NCBI GenBank assembly: GCA_003280515.1
Contig: QCER01000013.1
Coordinates: 1-42,956 of the forward strand
DNA length: 42,956 bases
Direction of reading: 5' to 3'
From: Prochlorococcus sp. AG-355-P18
GTDB lineage: Bacteria; Cyanobacteriota; Cyanobacteriia; PCC-6307; Cyanobiaceae
The notes beneath the pieces were generated by a model. The model did not search any database, was not told the origin of the DNA, and saw only the letters and a list, made by a program, of their open reading frames with translations. Shown one piece after another: positions 34,715-42,956 of this stretch; position 1 is the stretch's first letter, and each line of letters begins with the position of its first letter. The position numbers and the translations under genes were made by a program.

Positions 34715-35017
34715 AAACCACTAATAAACAAAAATATTGAAGTATTAATACTTGGATGTAGTCACTATCCTTTAATTTATGACTTTTTTAGAAAAAAATT
34801 AGATTCAAATATAAAAATTATTGATCCATCAATAGCATTGGTAAAAAAATTTAATGAATCTTTTGCTATCCCAAAAATTGCCAGTTATGAGAGTCTTTCT
34901 TATGAAAATGTAGAATTCTTTGTTACTTCAGAAAAAGATGTATTTTTCAAAAAAGTAAAATTTTGGTTTGAAATTAATAAAGAAATTAGTTTAGTTAACC
35001 TCCGAAGCAATGTTTGA
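34715..35017 (+). pseudogene. murI: murI 3' fragment: C-terminal part of glutamate racemase
   Basis: The plus-strand frame is open from the junction at 34715 to TGA at 35017 (100 residues). INKNIEVLILGCSHYPLIYD contains the second catalytic Cys segment of MurI (LGCTHYPL in most relatives; Ser replaces Thr here). The first 160 or so residues, including the first catalytic Cys, are absent. MurI makes D-glutamate for peptidoglycan. It is followed 27 bp later by the prenyl diphosphate synthase gene, a neighbour I recall from Prochlorococcus genomes. Confidence 0.8.
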
Positions 35018-35044
35018 TTCCTTAATATATATAAGAGGTCAATC

Positions 35045-36016
35045 ATGAATACAGTAACAGAACTACTACAACCAGTTGAAAATGATCTTGATGATCTTAT
35101 TCTTGAACTGAAAAATTTAATTGGAGCTGGTCATCCAATTCTTCAAGCTGCAGCAGAACATCTTTTTAGTGCTGGGGGTAAAAGACTGAGACCAGGTATC
35201 GTTTTATTAATTTCAAAAGCAATATCACCTGAATTTATCCTAACAAGTAAACATAAAAGGCTTGCTGAGATAACTGAAATGATTCATACAGCATCATTAG
35301 TTCATGATGATGTTGTTGATGAGGCTTCTACAAGAAGAGGCGTAGATACAGTACATAGTAGGTTTAATACCAGAGTAGCCGTTTTGGCAGGTGATTTCTT
35401 ATTTGCTCAAGCAAGTTGGCACCTTGCAAATCTTGATAATGTAAATGTAGTGAAATTACTTAGTAGGGTAATAATGGATTTAGCAGAAGGTGAAATTAAA
35501 CAAAATCTAAATAGATTCGACTCTGCTCAATCTTTTTCAAAATATATTAATAAAAGCTATTGTAAAACTGCATCATTAATAGCAAATAGCTCTAAAGCAG
35601 CAGGTGTTTTAAGTGGTCTCAATGATGATAACTTAACCTCTTTGTACGATTTTGGCAAAAATATTGGCTTGGCTTTTCAAGTTGTAGATGACATACTCGA
35701 CTTTACTGGAAATGATAAACAACTTGGAAAACCTGCAGTAACCGATCTTGCAAGTGGTTATCTTACAGCACCAGTTTTATATGCCTTAGAAGAAAATAAG
35801 AAATTGTCTGTTCTTATAAACAGAGAACTTTCTGAAAAAGACGATTTAGATGATGCCCTAAATATCATTATGAATTCAAAAGCTATCGAAAGTTCTAGAA
35901 AACTAGCTGAAGATTTTGCAATTCTTTCAAAAGAAGCTTTAGTTTGGCTCCCTGATTCAGAATATAAAAGGGCTTTAATGGCTCTTCCAGAATTTGTTCT
36001 AAGCCGTATTTATTAG
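35045..36016 (+). CDS. sds: All-trans polyprenyl (solanesyl) diphosphate synthase
   Basis: 323 aa. GGKRLRPG (IPP binding), first aspartate-rich motif DDVVDEASTRRG (about 94-105) and second DDILDFTGNDK (about 216-226) define a trans-prenyltransferase. Its size and similarity to the solanesyl-type enzymes suggest a long chain product, the plastoquinone side chain. The residues before the first motif (HTASLVH, small) leave room for a long product. It lies 27 bp downstream of the murI remnant on the same strand and is itself intact. Confidence 0.85.
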   Translation: MNTVTELLQPVENDLDDLILELKNLIGAGHPILQAAAEHLFSAGGKRLRPGIVLLISKAISPEFILTSKHKRLAEITEMIHTASLVHDDVVDEASTRRGVDTVHSRFNTRVAVLAGDFLFAQASWHLANLDNVNVVKLLSRVIMDLAEGEIKQNLNRFDSAQSFSKYINKSYCKTASLIANSSKAAGVLSGLNDDNLTSLYDFGKNIGLAFQVVDDILDFTGNDKQLGKPAVTDLASGYLTAPVLYALEENKKLSVLINRELSEKDDLDDALNIIMNSKAIESSRKLAEDFAILSKEALVWLPDSEYKRALMALPEFVLSRIY

Positions 36017-36111
36017 ATCTTTTGAAAATAAATTATTCGAGCTAAATTAATATTAAAATTTTTGAAAACCATAAATTTTTCGAGTAAATTTATTAAATAT
36101 AGATTTATTTA

Positions 36112-38094
36112 ATGTCATTAGATAAAGAAAATTCAATCAATAACATACTTGAAGAAAAGAGAATTTTCCCTCCATCAAAAAAATTTGCAAAAAACTCAAA
36201 TATTAGTACTCAAGAAGAATTATTGAGTCTGAAAAAACAGGCATCAGATAATCCTATTCAATTTTGGGAATCTTTTGCAAAATCTGAATTAGATTGGTTT
36301 GAGCCATTTCAAACTGTATTAGATAACGAAAATGCTCCCTTTTTTAAATGGTTTAAAGAAGGGAAACTCAATATTACATATAACTGCTTAGATAGACACA
36401 TTAAGAGAGGTTTTGGAGGAAAGACTGCACTTATATGGGAAGGCGAACCAGGAGATAGCAAAAAATATACTTACGAAGAACTTCTAAAGGAGGTATGTAA
36501 AGCAGCTAATGCATTAAAAGAAATTGGTGTAAAAAAAGGAGATTTGGTATGTATATATATGCCGATGATTCCTGAAGCGATGTTTGCGATGTTAGCTTGT
36601 GCAAGAATTGGAGCGCCTCATTCAGTTGTCTTTGGAGGATTTTCTTCAGAAGCTTTAAAAGATAGGTTAATTGATGGAAACGCAAGATTTGTTGTTACTG
36701 CTGATGGTGGCTTTAGAAAAGATAAGGTTATTGAACTTAAGAAAGCAGTTGATGCAGCTATTGAAAGTGGGGCAGATAAAGTTGTTGAAAAAGTAGTTGT
36801 TGTTAAACGATCCCAAAAAAATATTTCGATGGTTGATGATAGGGATTTTTGGTGGCACGAATTATTAAAAGATCAAAAAGATCATTGTGAGCCAGAAATA
36901 ATGAATAGTGAAGATAGACTTTTTATTCTTTATACTTCAGGCTCTACTGGAAAGCCCAAAGGTGTAGTTCACACTGTAGGTGGTTACAATCTTTGGTCCC
37001 ATTTGACATTTAAATGGATTTTTGACTTAAAAGATGAGGATATTTACTGGTGTACTGCTGATGTTGGTTGGATTACAGGTCATAGTTACATAGTTTATGG
37101 GCCTTTATCTAATGGTGCTACAACCTTAATGTATGAGGGAGTGCCAAGACCCTCAAATTTAGGAGCTTTTTGGGAAATTGTTCAAAAATATAAGGTTTCT
37201 ATTTTTTATACTGCACCAACTGCAATAAGGGCGTTTATGAAGTCTGGGCGTGAAATACCTGATAAATATAATTTGGAGAGTCTTAGACTTTTGGGCACAG
37301 TTGGTGAACCAATTAATCCTGAAGCATGGATGTGGTACAAGGATGTTATTGGTAAAGATAAATGCCCTATTGTTGATACTTGGTGGCAAACTGAGACTGG
37401 TGGTGTGATGATAAGTCCTTTGCCTGGAGTCGTTGCTACAAAGCCAGGTTCAGCTACTTTCCCTCTGCCAGGAATCGAAGTTGAAATTGTTGACAAGAAT
37501 GGAGATAAGGTTAAGGAGAACGAGGGTGGCTATTTAATTATTAAGAAACCTTGGCCAGGAATGATGAGAACAATTCACGGAAATCCAGAGAGATATTTGG
37601 AGAGTTATTGGGAATATATTTCCTTTAAAGGAGAAAAAAATGTTTATTTTGCTGGAGATGGAGCACGCATTGATGAAGATGGATATATATGGATTATGGG
37701 AAGAGTTGATGATGTTATAAGTGTTTCAGGACATCGGTTAGGAACAATGGAAATAGAATCTGCTTTGGTAAGTCATAAATCAGTTGCAGAGTCTGCAGTA
37801 GTTGGCAAAAAAGATGATTTAAAAGGTGAAGTTATAGTTGCTTTTGTATCTTTAGAGAAAGACGTGAACGTTTCTTCAGAATTAGTAGAGGATCTAAAGA
37901 AACATGTTGTTAATGAAATTGGAATCATCGCAAAGCCTGAAAAGATTATAATTTCTGACTCTCTTCCTAAAACACGTAGTGGAAAAATTATGAGGCGAAT
38001 TTTAAGATCTTTGGCTGCTGGAGAAAAAATTAGCGGTGATATAAGCACTCTTGAAGATAGTTCTGTTTTGGAAAAGCTGAAAGAATTATCCTAA
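36112..38094 (+). CDS. acs: Acetyl-CoA synthetase
   Basis: 660 aa, full length. The P-loop-like A3 motif is [21 protein letters not shown] is the A5 adenine-binding motif, [20 protein letters not shown] is A7/A8 with the hinge, and [12 protein letters not shown] carries the catalytic Lys of A10 (the usual acetylation target). It makes acetyl-CoA from acetate, ATP and CoA through acetyl-AMP. It lies within the inverted segment but is unbroken. Confidence 0.97.
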   Translation: MSLDKENSINNILEEKRIFPPSKKFAKNSNISTQEELLSLKKQASDNPIQFWESFAKSELDWFEPFQTVLDNENAPFFKWFKEGKLNITYNCLDRHIKRGFGGKTALIWEGEPGDSKKYTYEELLKEVCKAANALKEIGVKKGDLVCIYMPMIPEAMFAMLACARIGAPHSVVFGGFSSEALKDRLIDGNARFVVTADGGFRKDKVIELKKAVDAAIESGADKVVEKVVVVKRSQKNISMVDDRDFWWHELLKDQKDHCEPEIMNSEDRLFILYTSGSTGKPKGVVHTVGGYNLWSHLTFKWIFDLKDEDIYWCTADVGWITGHSYIVYGPLSNGATTLMYEGVPRPSNLGAFWEIVQKYKVSIFYTAPTAIRAFMKSGREIPDKYNLESLRLLGTVGEPINPEAWMWYKDVIGKDKCPIVDTWWQTETGGVMISPLPGVVATKPGSATFPLPGIEVEIVDKNGDKVKENEGGYLIIKKPWPGMMRTIHGNPERYLESYWEYISFKGEKNVYFAGDGARIDEDGYIWIMGRVDDVISVSGHRLGTMEIESALVSHKSVAESAVVGKKDDLKGEVIVAFVSLEKDVNVSSELVEDLKKHVVNEIGIIAKPEKIIISDSLPKTRSGKIMRRILRSLAAGEKISGDISTLEDSSVLEKLKELS

Positions 38095-38813
38095 TCAGAT
38101 TCATCAATTAAATTGGAAATTTTTTTTATAGTATTTCTTTTGAATTCATCATCGGCCCAGTCTCCTAAAAAATTTTCTCTTAATCCTGCGCTTGCAATTA
38201 TAGTATGTGTACCTTTTAACATTACCCCCTTAGAATTATCTTCTTTTCTTGCTTTCAGACAAGAAAATAATTTATCTGTTTGATCTAATTCGTCTGAGTT
38301 GAATTTTATTAAGAAGTTATTTTTTTGATTATATGTTTTTTCAATTAATCGCAAAGTTCTTTCAGGGCTTGGGCTGAATTCACTGTTGAATTCTAATTTT
38401 TGAGAAATTTGTTTCAATAATGGAATAGATTTGTTAGCACTGAAGTTATTAAAACTTATTGATATGAATTTTTCGCAATTCCTTCCACCATCAGGGGAAA
38501 TTAGATGAAGTTTGCAGCCTAGACTGTGCCCAATTCTTATGGATGGAATTGATGTTCCTATTCTCTTTGATAAAGATATTCGGCAATTCTTGAAATCCCT
38601 CCATGCTTTTATAGCAAGTTGTTGGTGATCAAATTGTGGAGTGTATTTATATGCATGCACTGCATAGTTTTTATTAATTAAACTCTCAATGAATCTTCTA
38701 TAGGTTAAATTTGGTTTAGAAGCTAGATAACTTCCACCAATAAATTCCACAATTTTTTTTGGATTTGAGGGCCAATAACAATAATTATTAAATTGATATT
38801 TTGTAAAAGTCAT
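38091..38813 (-). CDS. DUF1350 alpha/beta-hydrolase-like protein
   Basis: 240 aa. [20 protein letters not shown] (23-42) and [15 protein letters not shown] (91-105) give the DUF1350 pattern; GHSLG is a nucleophile-elbow of the alpha/beta-hydrolase fold. [10 protein letters not shown] near the C-terminus may hold the His. Widespread in cyanobacteria and plastids; the substrate is unknown. Convergent with acs, overlapping 4 bp. Confidence 0.75.
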   Translation of the reverse strand: MTFTKYQFNNYCYWPSNPKKIVEFIGGSYLASKPNLTYRRFIESLINKNYAVHAYKYTPQFDHQQLAIKAWRDFKNCRISLSKRIGTSIPSIRIGHSLGCKLHLISPDGGRNCEKFISISFNNFSANKSIPLLKQISQKLEFNSEFSPSPERTLRLIEKTYNQKNNFLIKFNSDELDQTDKLFSCLKARKEDNSKGVMLKGTHTIIASAGLRENFLGDWADDEFKRNTIKKISNLIDESD

Positions 38814-38931
38814 CTTTCATAAACTAAGAATGTTCGAAAAATTATTTTCTAATTATGTTTCTTAATTTATATTAATTTAAGAGAAATTTTTTTTAAATGC
38901 GTCAAGATAAATGAAAGTGTGTTTCAGCTAA

Positions 38932-39711
38932 TTGGAATTATCTAACAAAAAAGAATTAAATCAATTGGATATCCTTCAAGATCAAGTTATCAGTTATCCA
39001 TCTGAAGATATTGTTGCTAATCAGAATAAAAAAATTGAAAAAATTTTAATTCTTGATACTGAAACAACAGGTTTAGATGAAAATAAAGATGAAGTGATAG
39101 AGATAGGTTGTATTTTGTTTGATGTATCTTTTAAATGTGTACTTTCACAGGTCTCATTCTTATTCCCGGTTAATAACAATGAAGCAGAATATGTTAATGG
39201 CATATCTGCAGAAGTAACTAATATATCTCAACCATGGGAAGATGGATTGAATTTCTTTTTAAAACTTGTTGATTATTCGGATTTCATTGTCGCGCATAAT
39301 GTAGAGTTTGATAAGAAGTGGTTTGGGAAAGGAAGATTACCTAAACTTAATAAAAAATGGATATGCAGTTTAGAAGATATTAATTGGTCATTTCAAAAAT
39401 CACTAAAAAATAGACCCTCAGTAACTGATCTAGCTTTATCTTTTTCAATACCAGTTTGGAATTTACATAGAGCTTTATCTGATTGCTTCTACATATCTGA
39501 GGTCTTCAAAAAATGTGATAATTTAGAGGAACTTTTAATTAAAGCTACTGAACCGAGGTTTTTATATAAGGCACTAATTAGTTACGAAGATAGGTCTTTA
39601 GCTAAAAACGCTGGGTTCAGATGGAATAGTCCAGTGCAAGGAGCTTGGTCAAGAAAATTAACTACTGATGAGGCAAAAAATCTTGATTTTAGAGTAGAGA
39701 TTTTGAATTAA
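38932..39711 (+). CDS. DnaQ-like 3'-5' exonuclease
   Basis: 259 aa, DEDDh family. ExoI motif ILDTETTGLDE (Asp42, Glu44), ExoII AHNVEFDKKWF, ExoIII HRALSDCFY (His and Asp). The C-terminal 70 residues contain AKNAGFRWNSPVQGAWSRKL, a small extra module also seen in other bacterial exonucleases of this type. Likely DNA proofreading/repair or RNA trimming. The start is TTG 38932; an in-frame stop lies immediately upstream (38929-38931). Confidence 0.85.
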   Translation: MELSNKKELNQLDILQDQVISYPSEDIVANQNKKIEKILILDTETTGLDENKDEVIEIGCILFDVSFKCVLSQVSFLFPVNNNEAEYVNGISAEVTNISQPWEDGLNFFLKLVDYSDFIVAHNVEFDKKWFGKGRLPKLNKKWICSLEDINWSFQKSLKNRPSVTDLALSFSIPVWNLHRALSDCFYISEVFKKCDNLEELLIKATEPRFLYKALISYEDRSLAKNAGFRWNSPVQGAWSRKLTTDEAKNLDFRVEILN

Positions 39712-39741
39712 TATTTAATTAATTTTTGACTAAGAAAATAT

Positions 39742-40164
39742 TTAGTGCATCTTACAAGGCATCCATTTATTACCCATTTTATGTGCTCCTACACATCCGT
39801 ATTTTGAGGCAGCTTCTTCAGCCTCTTGTTTAGTGTTAAATTGATCTGACATCATATTTTCCTTATTTGAATTTGAAATTTGTTTGGAATGATTATGATT
39901 ATTGTTATTAGAATTAGGTGAATACTCCCATATCCCCATAGTAGTTACACCGGCAGAGATGATTCCCATCCCAACTACTGATAAATTTACTATTCCCATT
40001 GCTACTGCACCAAAAGAAAATACACCCATTGGGACTACCCCAATACTTATTACTCCCATTGGCACTATGCCTATTGAAACGATACCAAGGGGTGCTATTC
40101 CAAAAGCAATTTTTTTTGGCTTTGTACCGCAATGCTGATTCTCTTTACTTTTATTAATTCCCAA
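39742..40164 (-). CDS. Glycine-repeat domain fused to DUF3721
   Basis: 140 aa. Residues about 18-80 are eight-residue repeats of the form GIxPMGVx/SIGxx (IAPLGIVSIGIVPMGVISIG and on), likely a small beta-roll or beta-helix. A low-complexity Asn/His linker (SPNSNNNNHNHSKQ) follows. The C-terminal 35 residues, TKQEAEEAASKYGCVGAHKM then GNKWMPCKMH, match DUF3721 of marine cyanobacteria, with conserved Cys and His. The C-terminal module may bind a metal. Divergent from hisS by about 98 bp. Confidence 0.7.
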   Translation of the reverse strand: MGINKSKENQHCGTKPKKIAFGIAPLGIVSIGIVPMGVISIGVVPMGVFSFGAVAMGIVNLSVVGMGIISAGVTTMGIWEYSPNSNNNNHNHSKQISNSNKENMMSDQFNTKQEAEEAASKYGCVGAHKMGNKWMPCKMH

Positions 40165-40262
40165 TAGTTTTTCTAAATGTTAAATTAAAATTGTCTCACA
40201 GAATAACTAATCAAAGATTAATTTCTAGATGAATTAAAAATTTTGAATTATTTTTTAGAACA

Positions 40263-41567
40263 TTGAATAACTTAAAAAATCTAAGAGGAACAGTAGACTT
40301 ATTTCCTGATCAATTAATAAAGTGGCAAAATGTTGAGAAAATTGTATTGGAACAGCTTTCAAGAGCCTCCATCAAAGAAATAAGAACTCCAATACTGGAA
40401 ATGACCGAGTTATTTATAAGAGGAATTGGTGAAGGAACAGATGTTGTCAGTAAGGAAATGTATACATTTCTTGATAGGGGGGAGAGATCCTGTACTCTAA
40501 GACCCGAAGGAACAGCCTCAGTTGCTCGAGCGTTAATACAAAATGGAATATCGTCTAATCCTTTTCAAAAACTTTGGTACATGGGTCCTATGTTTCGATA
40601 CGAAAGACCTCAAGCGGGAAGGCAAAGACAGTTTCATCAGTTAGGTGTTGAGTTTATAGGGCATGATTCAGTTAGAAGTGATATTGAAATTATTGCTTTA
40701 GCTTGGGATATCTTAGGAAAATTAGGAATAAAAGAACTCAATCTTGAAATAAATACTTTAGGTGATACAAATGACAGATCAATTTTTCAAAAATCCTTTT
40801 TAAAATGGCTAGAAATAAATAAAGATTCTCTAGATTTAGATTCTAAGAATAGGATTACTAAAAACCCTTTGAGGATTTTGGACTCAAAGAATATTCAAAC
40901 AAAAAAAGCTCTTGAAAATGCACCAAGATTAGTTGATTTTTTGTCTGAAAAAAGTCATAACAGATATTTAGAATTAAAAAAACAATTAGAAATTTTAAAA
41001 ATACCTTATGTGGAAAATTTTAATTTAGTAAGAGGTTTAGATTATTACACCCATACTGCTTTTGAAATCACTAGTGGTTCTTTAGGTTCCCAAGCTACAG
41101 TCTGCGGGGGAGGAAGATATGATGATTTAATAAAACAAATGGGAGGGCCAAAAACTCCGGCAATTGGATTTTTATCCAAGGTGGTAGAGAAACTTAATCC
41201 ACATGGTTATTTAATAACTTATTCTTCTTCAGCAGCGGTAAGAAAGACATTAAGAAATCTTGGATTAGAAATTTTTACCATCAAACCATGTTTTAATGAA
41301 AAAACTTTTTGGAGTCAGGGTACTGTTGCAATCAGAAAATTATATAAGAACAAATTGGAACCTAATTTCAACTTTGAAAAGTTATCTGTCATGGAAGAAG
41401 AACATCTTTTAACTAAAGCGAGTACTCCCTATAGAGATCATGATTTGAACTCAAGTAAAGACGATATCATTAAGAATAGATTAAATGAGCAATTATCATC
41501 TAATCTATTATCTACAAAAAAATGGAGAAAGAAATGGGGAATGACGAAGTCGTCCTTTAAGAGTTAG
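40263..41567 (+). CDS. Chimeric frame: hisS 5' part fused to MnmC-like C-terminus
   Basis: 434-aa frame in two parts. Residues 1-303 are His[12 protein letters not shown], motif 1 ([20 protein letters not shown]), motif 2 ([20 protein letters not shown]), [14 protein letters not shown] (the HisA box) and GGGRYDDL, stopping at PAIGF. At 41172 the sequence switches in frame to the tail of an MnmC/DUF752-type methyltransferase. The fusion lacks the HisRS anticodon-binding domain, which lies at 34277-34714, so it is not expected to be a working HisRS. TTG start. Confidence 0.85.
   Translation: MNNLKNLRGTVDLFPDQLIKWQNVEKIVLEQLSRASIKEIRTPILEMTELFIRGIGEGTDVVSKEMYTFLDRGERSCTLRPEGTASVARALIQNGISSNPFQKLWYMGPMFRYERPQAGRQRQFHQLGVEFIGHDSVRSDIEIIALAWDILGKLGIKELNLEINTLGDTNDRSIFQKSFLKWLEINKDSLDLDSKNRITKNPLRILDSKNIQTKKALENAPRLVDFLSEKSHNRYLELKKQLEILKIPYVENFNLVRGLDYYTHTAFEITSGSLGSQATVCGGGRYDDLIKQMGGPKTPAIGFLSKVVEKLNPHGYLITYSSSAAVRKTLRNLGLEIFTIKPCFNEKTFWSQGTVAIRKLYKNKLEPNFNFEKLSVMEEEHLLTKASTPYRDHDLNSSKDDIIKNRLNEQLSSNLLSTKKWRKKWGMTKSSFKS
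41106..41171 (+). repeat. 66-bp inverted repeat, right copy (hisS)
   Basis: Identical to the reverse complement of 34649-34714. The right flank changes from the expected hisS continuation to the MnmC-like tail directly after GGATTT (41166-41171), with a T-run as possible microhomology. Confidence 0.97.
41172..41567 (+). pseudogene. mnmC-like methyltransferase, 3' fragment
   Basis: 131 residues: [20 protein letters not shown], then [18 protein letters not shown], match the last strands of the DUF752/MnmC SAM-dependent methyltransferase fold (E. coli MnmC has an analogous GGTFATYTAAGFVRRAL stretch). The rest ([20 protein letters not shown]) is the cyanobacterial extension. The SAM-binding N-terminal part is missing. 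MnmC finishes the 5-methylaminomethyl modification of tRNA wobble uridine. It is followed 25 bp later by glmU. Confidence 0.7.
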
Positions 41568-41592
41568 ATTTGTATATATATTCAAAAAAAAT

Positions 41593-42942
41593 ATGTTAAG
41601 TGTTGCGATATTGGCTGCAGGTAAGGGCACTAGGATGGAAAGCTCATTGCCAAAAGTTTTGCATAAAATTTCAGGTAAAAGCCTTTTGCAAAGGGTAATT
41701 GATTCATGTATTGAATTAAATGCTGATCAAATTTTCGTAATTACTGGACACAAATCAAAAGAAGTACAAGAGTCAATAATAGATAATAAAAAGATCCAAT
41801 TTGTTATCCAAGATCCCCAAGCAGGAACTGGTCATGCTATCCAGGTACTTTGTAAAGCAATTAAAAATAATGAAGGGAAACTTTTAGTACTTAATGGGGA
41901 TGTACCTCTCATAAAGCCTGAGACTCTAAATAAGCTTCTAAATTTACATGATTCAAAAAATGCAGATGTTTCTTTAATAACCACTAAGAAAAAAAATCCT
42001 TATGGGTATGGCAGAGTCTTTTTGAAGGGGGATTTCATAGAGAGAATTGTTGAAGAAAAAGATTGCAATGATCTAGAAAGAGCAAATCCATTAATAAATG
42101 CAGGTGTTTACTGTTTTAACTGGGGTAACTTGTCAGAAATAATTAATAGCCTGCAAAGCAACAATAATCAAAAAGAGATTTACTTAACAGATACAATATC
42201 TTTGCTAAAAAATTCCTTAAGCTTTGAGATAGAAGACAATGGAGAGCTTCAAGGAATCAATAACAGAATTCAACTATCAGAGTGCGAGGAAAGTATTCAG
42301 AATGCAATTAAAGAAAAGCATATGCTTAATGGTGTAACTTTTATAAATAAAGCAAGTTGTTCAATTAGTGAAGAAGCTAAAATTGGTAAGGATGTGATCA
42401 TAGAGGCTAATACACATATAAGAGGAAATACGAAAATAAATAGTCATTGTATTATTGGACCAAATACTTTTATTGAGAATTCTAATGTGGGATTACATTG
42501 TGAAATCTCAAATTCCACAGTTTATGATTCCCAAATAATAGATCATATAAAGATTGGTCCCTACAGTCATATAAGACCTAATTCCAAAATATCTTCCTAC
42601 AGCAAAATAGGTAATTTTGTTGAAATCAAAAATAGCCAACTAGAGGAACAAACTAAAGTAAACCATTTAAGTTATATTGGCGATTCTATTATTGGAAGAT
42701 CTACAAATATTGGAGCAGGTACTATTACTGCAAATTTTGATGGTCAGAAAAAACATCAAACAAAAATTGGTAAAAATTCCAGTATTGGGGCAAATACAGT
42801 TTTTGTAGCGCCAATAAATCTCGGAGAATCAGTTACAACAGGAGCTGGTTCAGTGATCACAAAAGACTCAAAAGATAATTCATTAGCAATCTCAAGAACT
42901 AAACAAGTAAATATAGAAAATTGGGAAAGAAAGAAATCCTAA
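41593..42942 (+). CDS. glmU: Bifunctional GlcNAc-1-P uridyltransferase / GlcN-1-P acetyltransferase
   Basis: 449 aa, complete. The uridyltransferase domain starts [20 protein letters not shown] (7-26), with QAGTGHA, NGDVPL and NPLINAGVY. From about residue 250 come hexapeptide repeats of the left-handed beta-helix, then the acetyltransferase site ([20 protein letters not shown]) and a closing GAGSVITKD segment. It makes UDP-GlcNAc for peptidoglycan and lipopolysaccharide. It lies outside the rearranged segment, 25 bp after the mnmC-like fragment. Confidence 0.96.
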   Translation: MLSVAILAAGKGTRMESSLPKVLHKISGKSLLQRVIDSCIELNADQIFVITGHKSKEVQESIIDNKKIQFVIQDPQAGTGHAIQVLCKAIKNNEGKLLVLNGDVPLIKPETLNKLLNLHDSKNADVSLITTKKKNPYGYGRVFLKGDFIERIVEEKDCNDLERANPLINAGVYCFNWGNLSEIINSLQSNNNQKEIYLTDTISLLKNSLSFEIEDNGELQGINNRIQLSECEESIQNAIKEKHMLNGVTFINKASCSISEEAKIGKDVIIEANTHIRGNTKINSHCIIGPNTFIENSNVGLHCEISNSTVYDSQIIDHIKIGPYSHIRPNSKISSYSKIGNFVEIKNSQLEEQTKVNHLSYIGDSIIGRSTNIGAGTITANFDGQKKHQTKIGKNSSIGANTVFVAPINLGESVTTGAGSVITKDSKDNSLAISRTKQVNIENWERKKS

Positions 42943-42956
42943 TCTAGTTAATTAAT

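Noticed and set aside
36667..37496. Three minus-strand frames within acs
   Set aside because: Shadows of a highly conserved 660-aa gene with all motifs on the plus strand.

Overview
The window is very AT-rich, densely packed with genes, and carries a pcbA-type chlorophyll a/b antenna gene, a lycopene beta-cyclase, a DUF3721 protein, a DUF2811 protein and a marine-cyanobacterial CbiX. It is a piece of a Prochlorococcus genome, most likely of a high-light-adapted lineage. This identification rests on protein recognition only; no database search was run.

Left end, 1 to about 6.0 kb: a mobile island, cut by the left window edge. It ends on the right with an AlpA-like helix-turn-helix gene overlapping a tyrosine recombinase, driven by a near-consensus sigma-70-type promoter. 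Inside are a serine recombinase, a possible HUH-type Rep-like protein, a small ribbon-helix-helix protein and several unknown proteins, including three 48-57 aa genes. Genes are packed in ATGA/GTGA-overlapping operons. Three of them have perfect AGGAGG ribosome binding sites. The layout resembles the tRNA/tmRNA-associated integrative elements of Prochlorococcus (tycheposons), but no intact tRNA is visible here.

Middle, 6.1 to 34.3 kb: a normal-looking chromosomal backbone. It holds a Tic20-like protein, glyoxalase, an RHH-type regulator pair with a phased operator-like cluster, a GMC oxidoreductase, CbiX, an FAD-linked oxidase, a SulP transporter and metY-metA. It continues with a glycerol-3-phosphate-dehydrogenase-like protein divergent from stpA-arsS, then a Fur-family regulator, isochorismatase-like hydrolase, MscS channel, a POR-like SDR, crtL-b, another SDR, a GST, GltS, and pcbA with a clear terminator. 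MetA carries the Glu that marks acetyl-CoA use, which fits the adjacent O-acetylhomoserine sulfhydrylase MetY. Small proteins follow.

Right end, 34.3 to 42.96 kb: a rearranged segment. hisS is split in two. Its 3' part lies on the minus strand at 34.3-34.7 kb and its 5' part on the plus strand at 40.3-41.2 kb. A perfect 66-bp hisS sequence is repeated in inverted orientation at both junctions. At the left junction hisS abuts a 5'-truncated murI; at the right it is fused in frame to the C-terminal part of an MnmC-like methyltransferase. The 6.5-kb segment between (murI fragment, prenyl diphosphate synthase, acs, DUF1350, DnaQ-like exonuclease, DUF3721 protein) is inverted relative to hisS, with loss of the murI and mnmC 5' parts. 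Because hisS and murI are normally essential and single-copy, this is either an assembly or amplification chimera or a real rearrangement with intact copies elsewhere. glmU closes the window.
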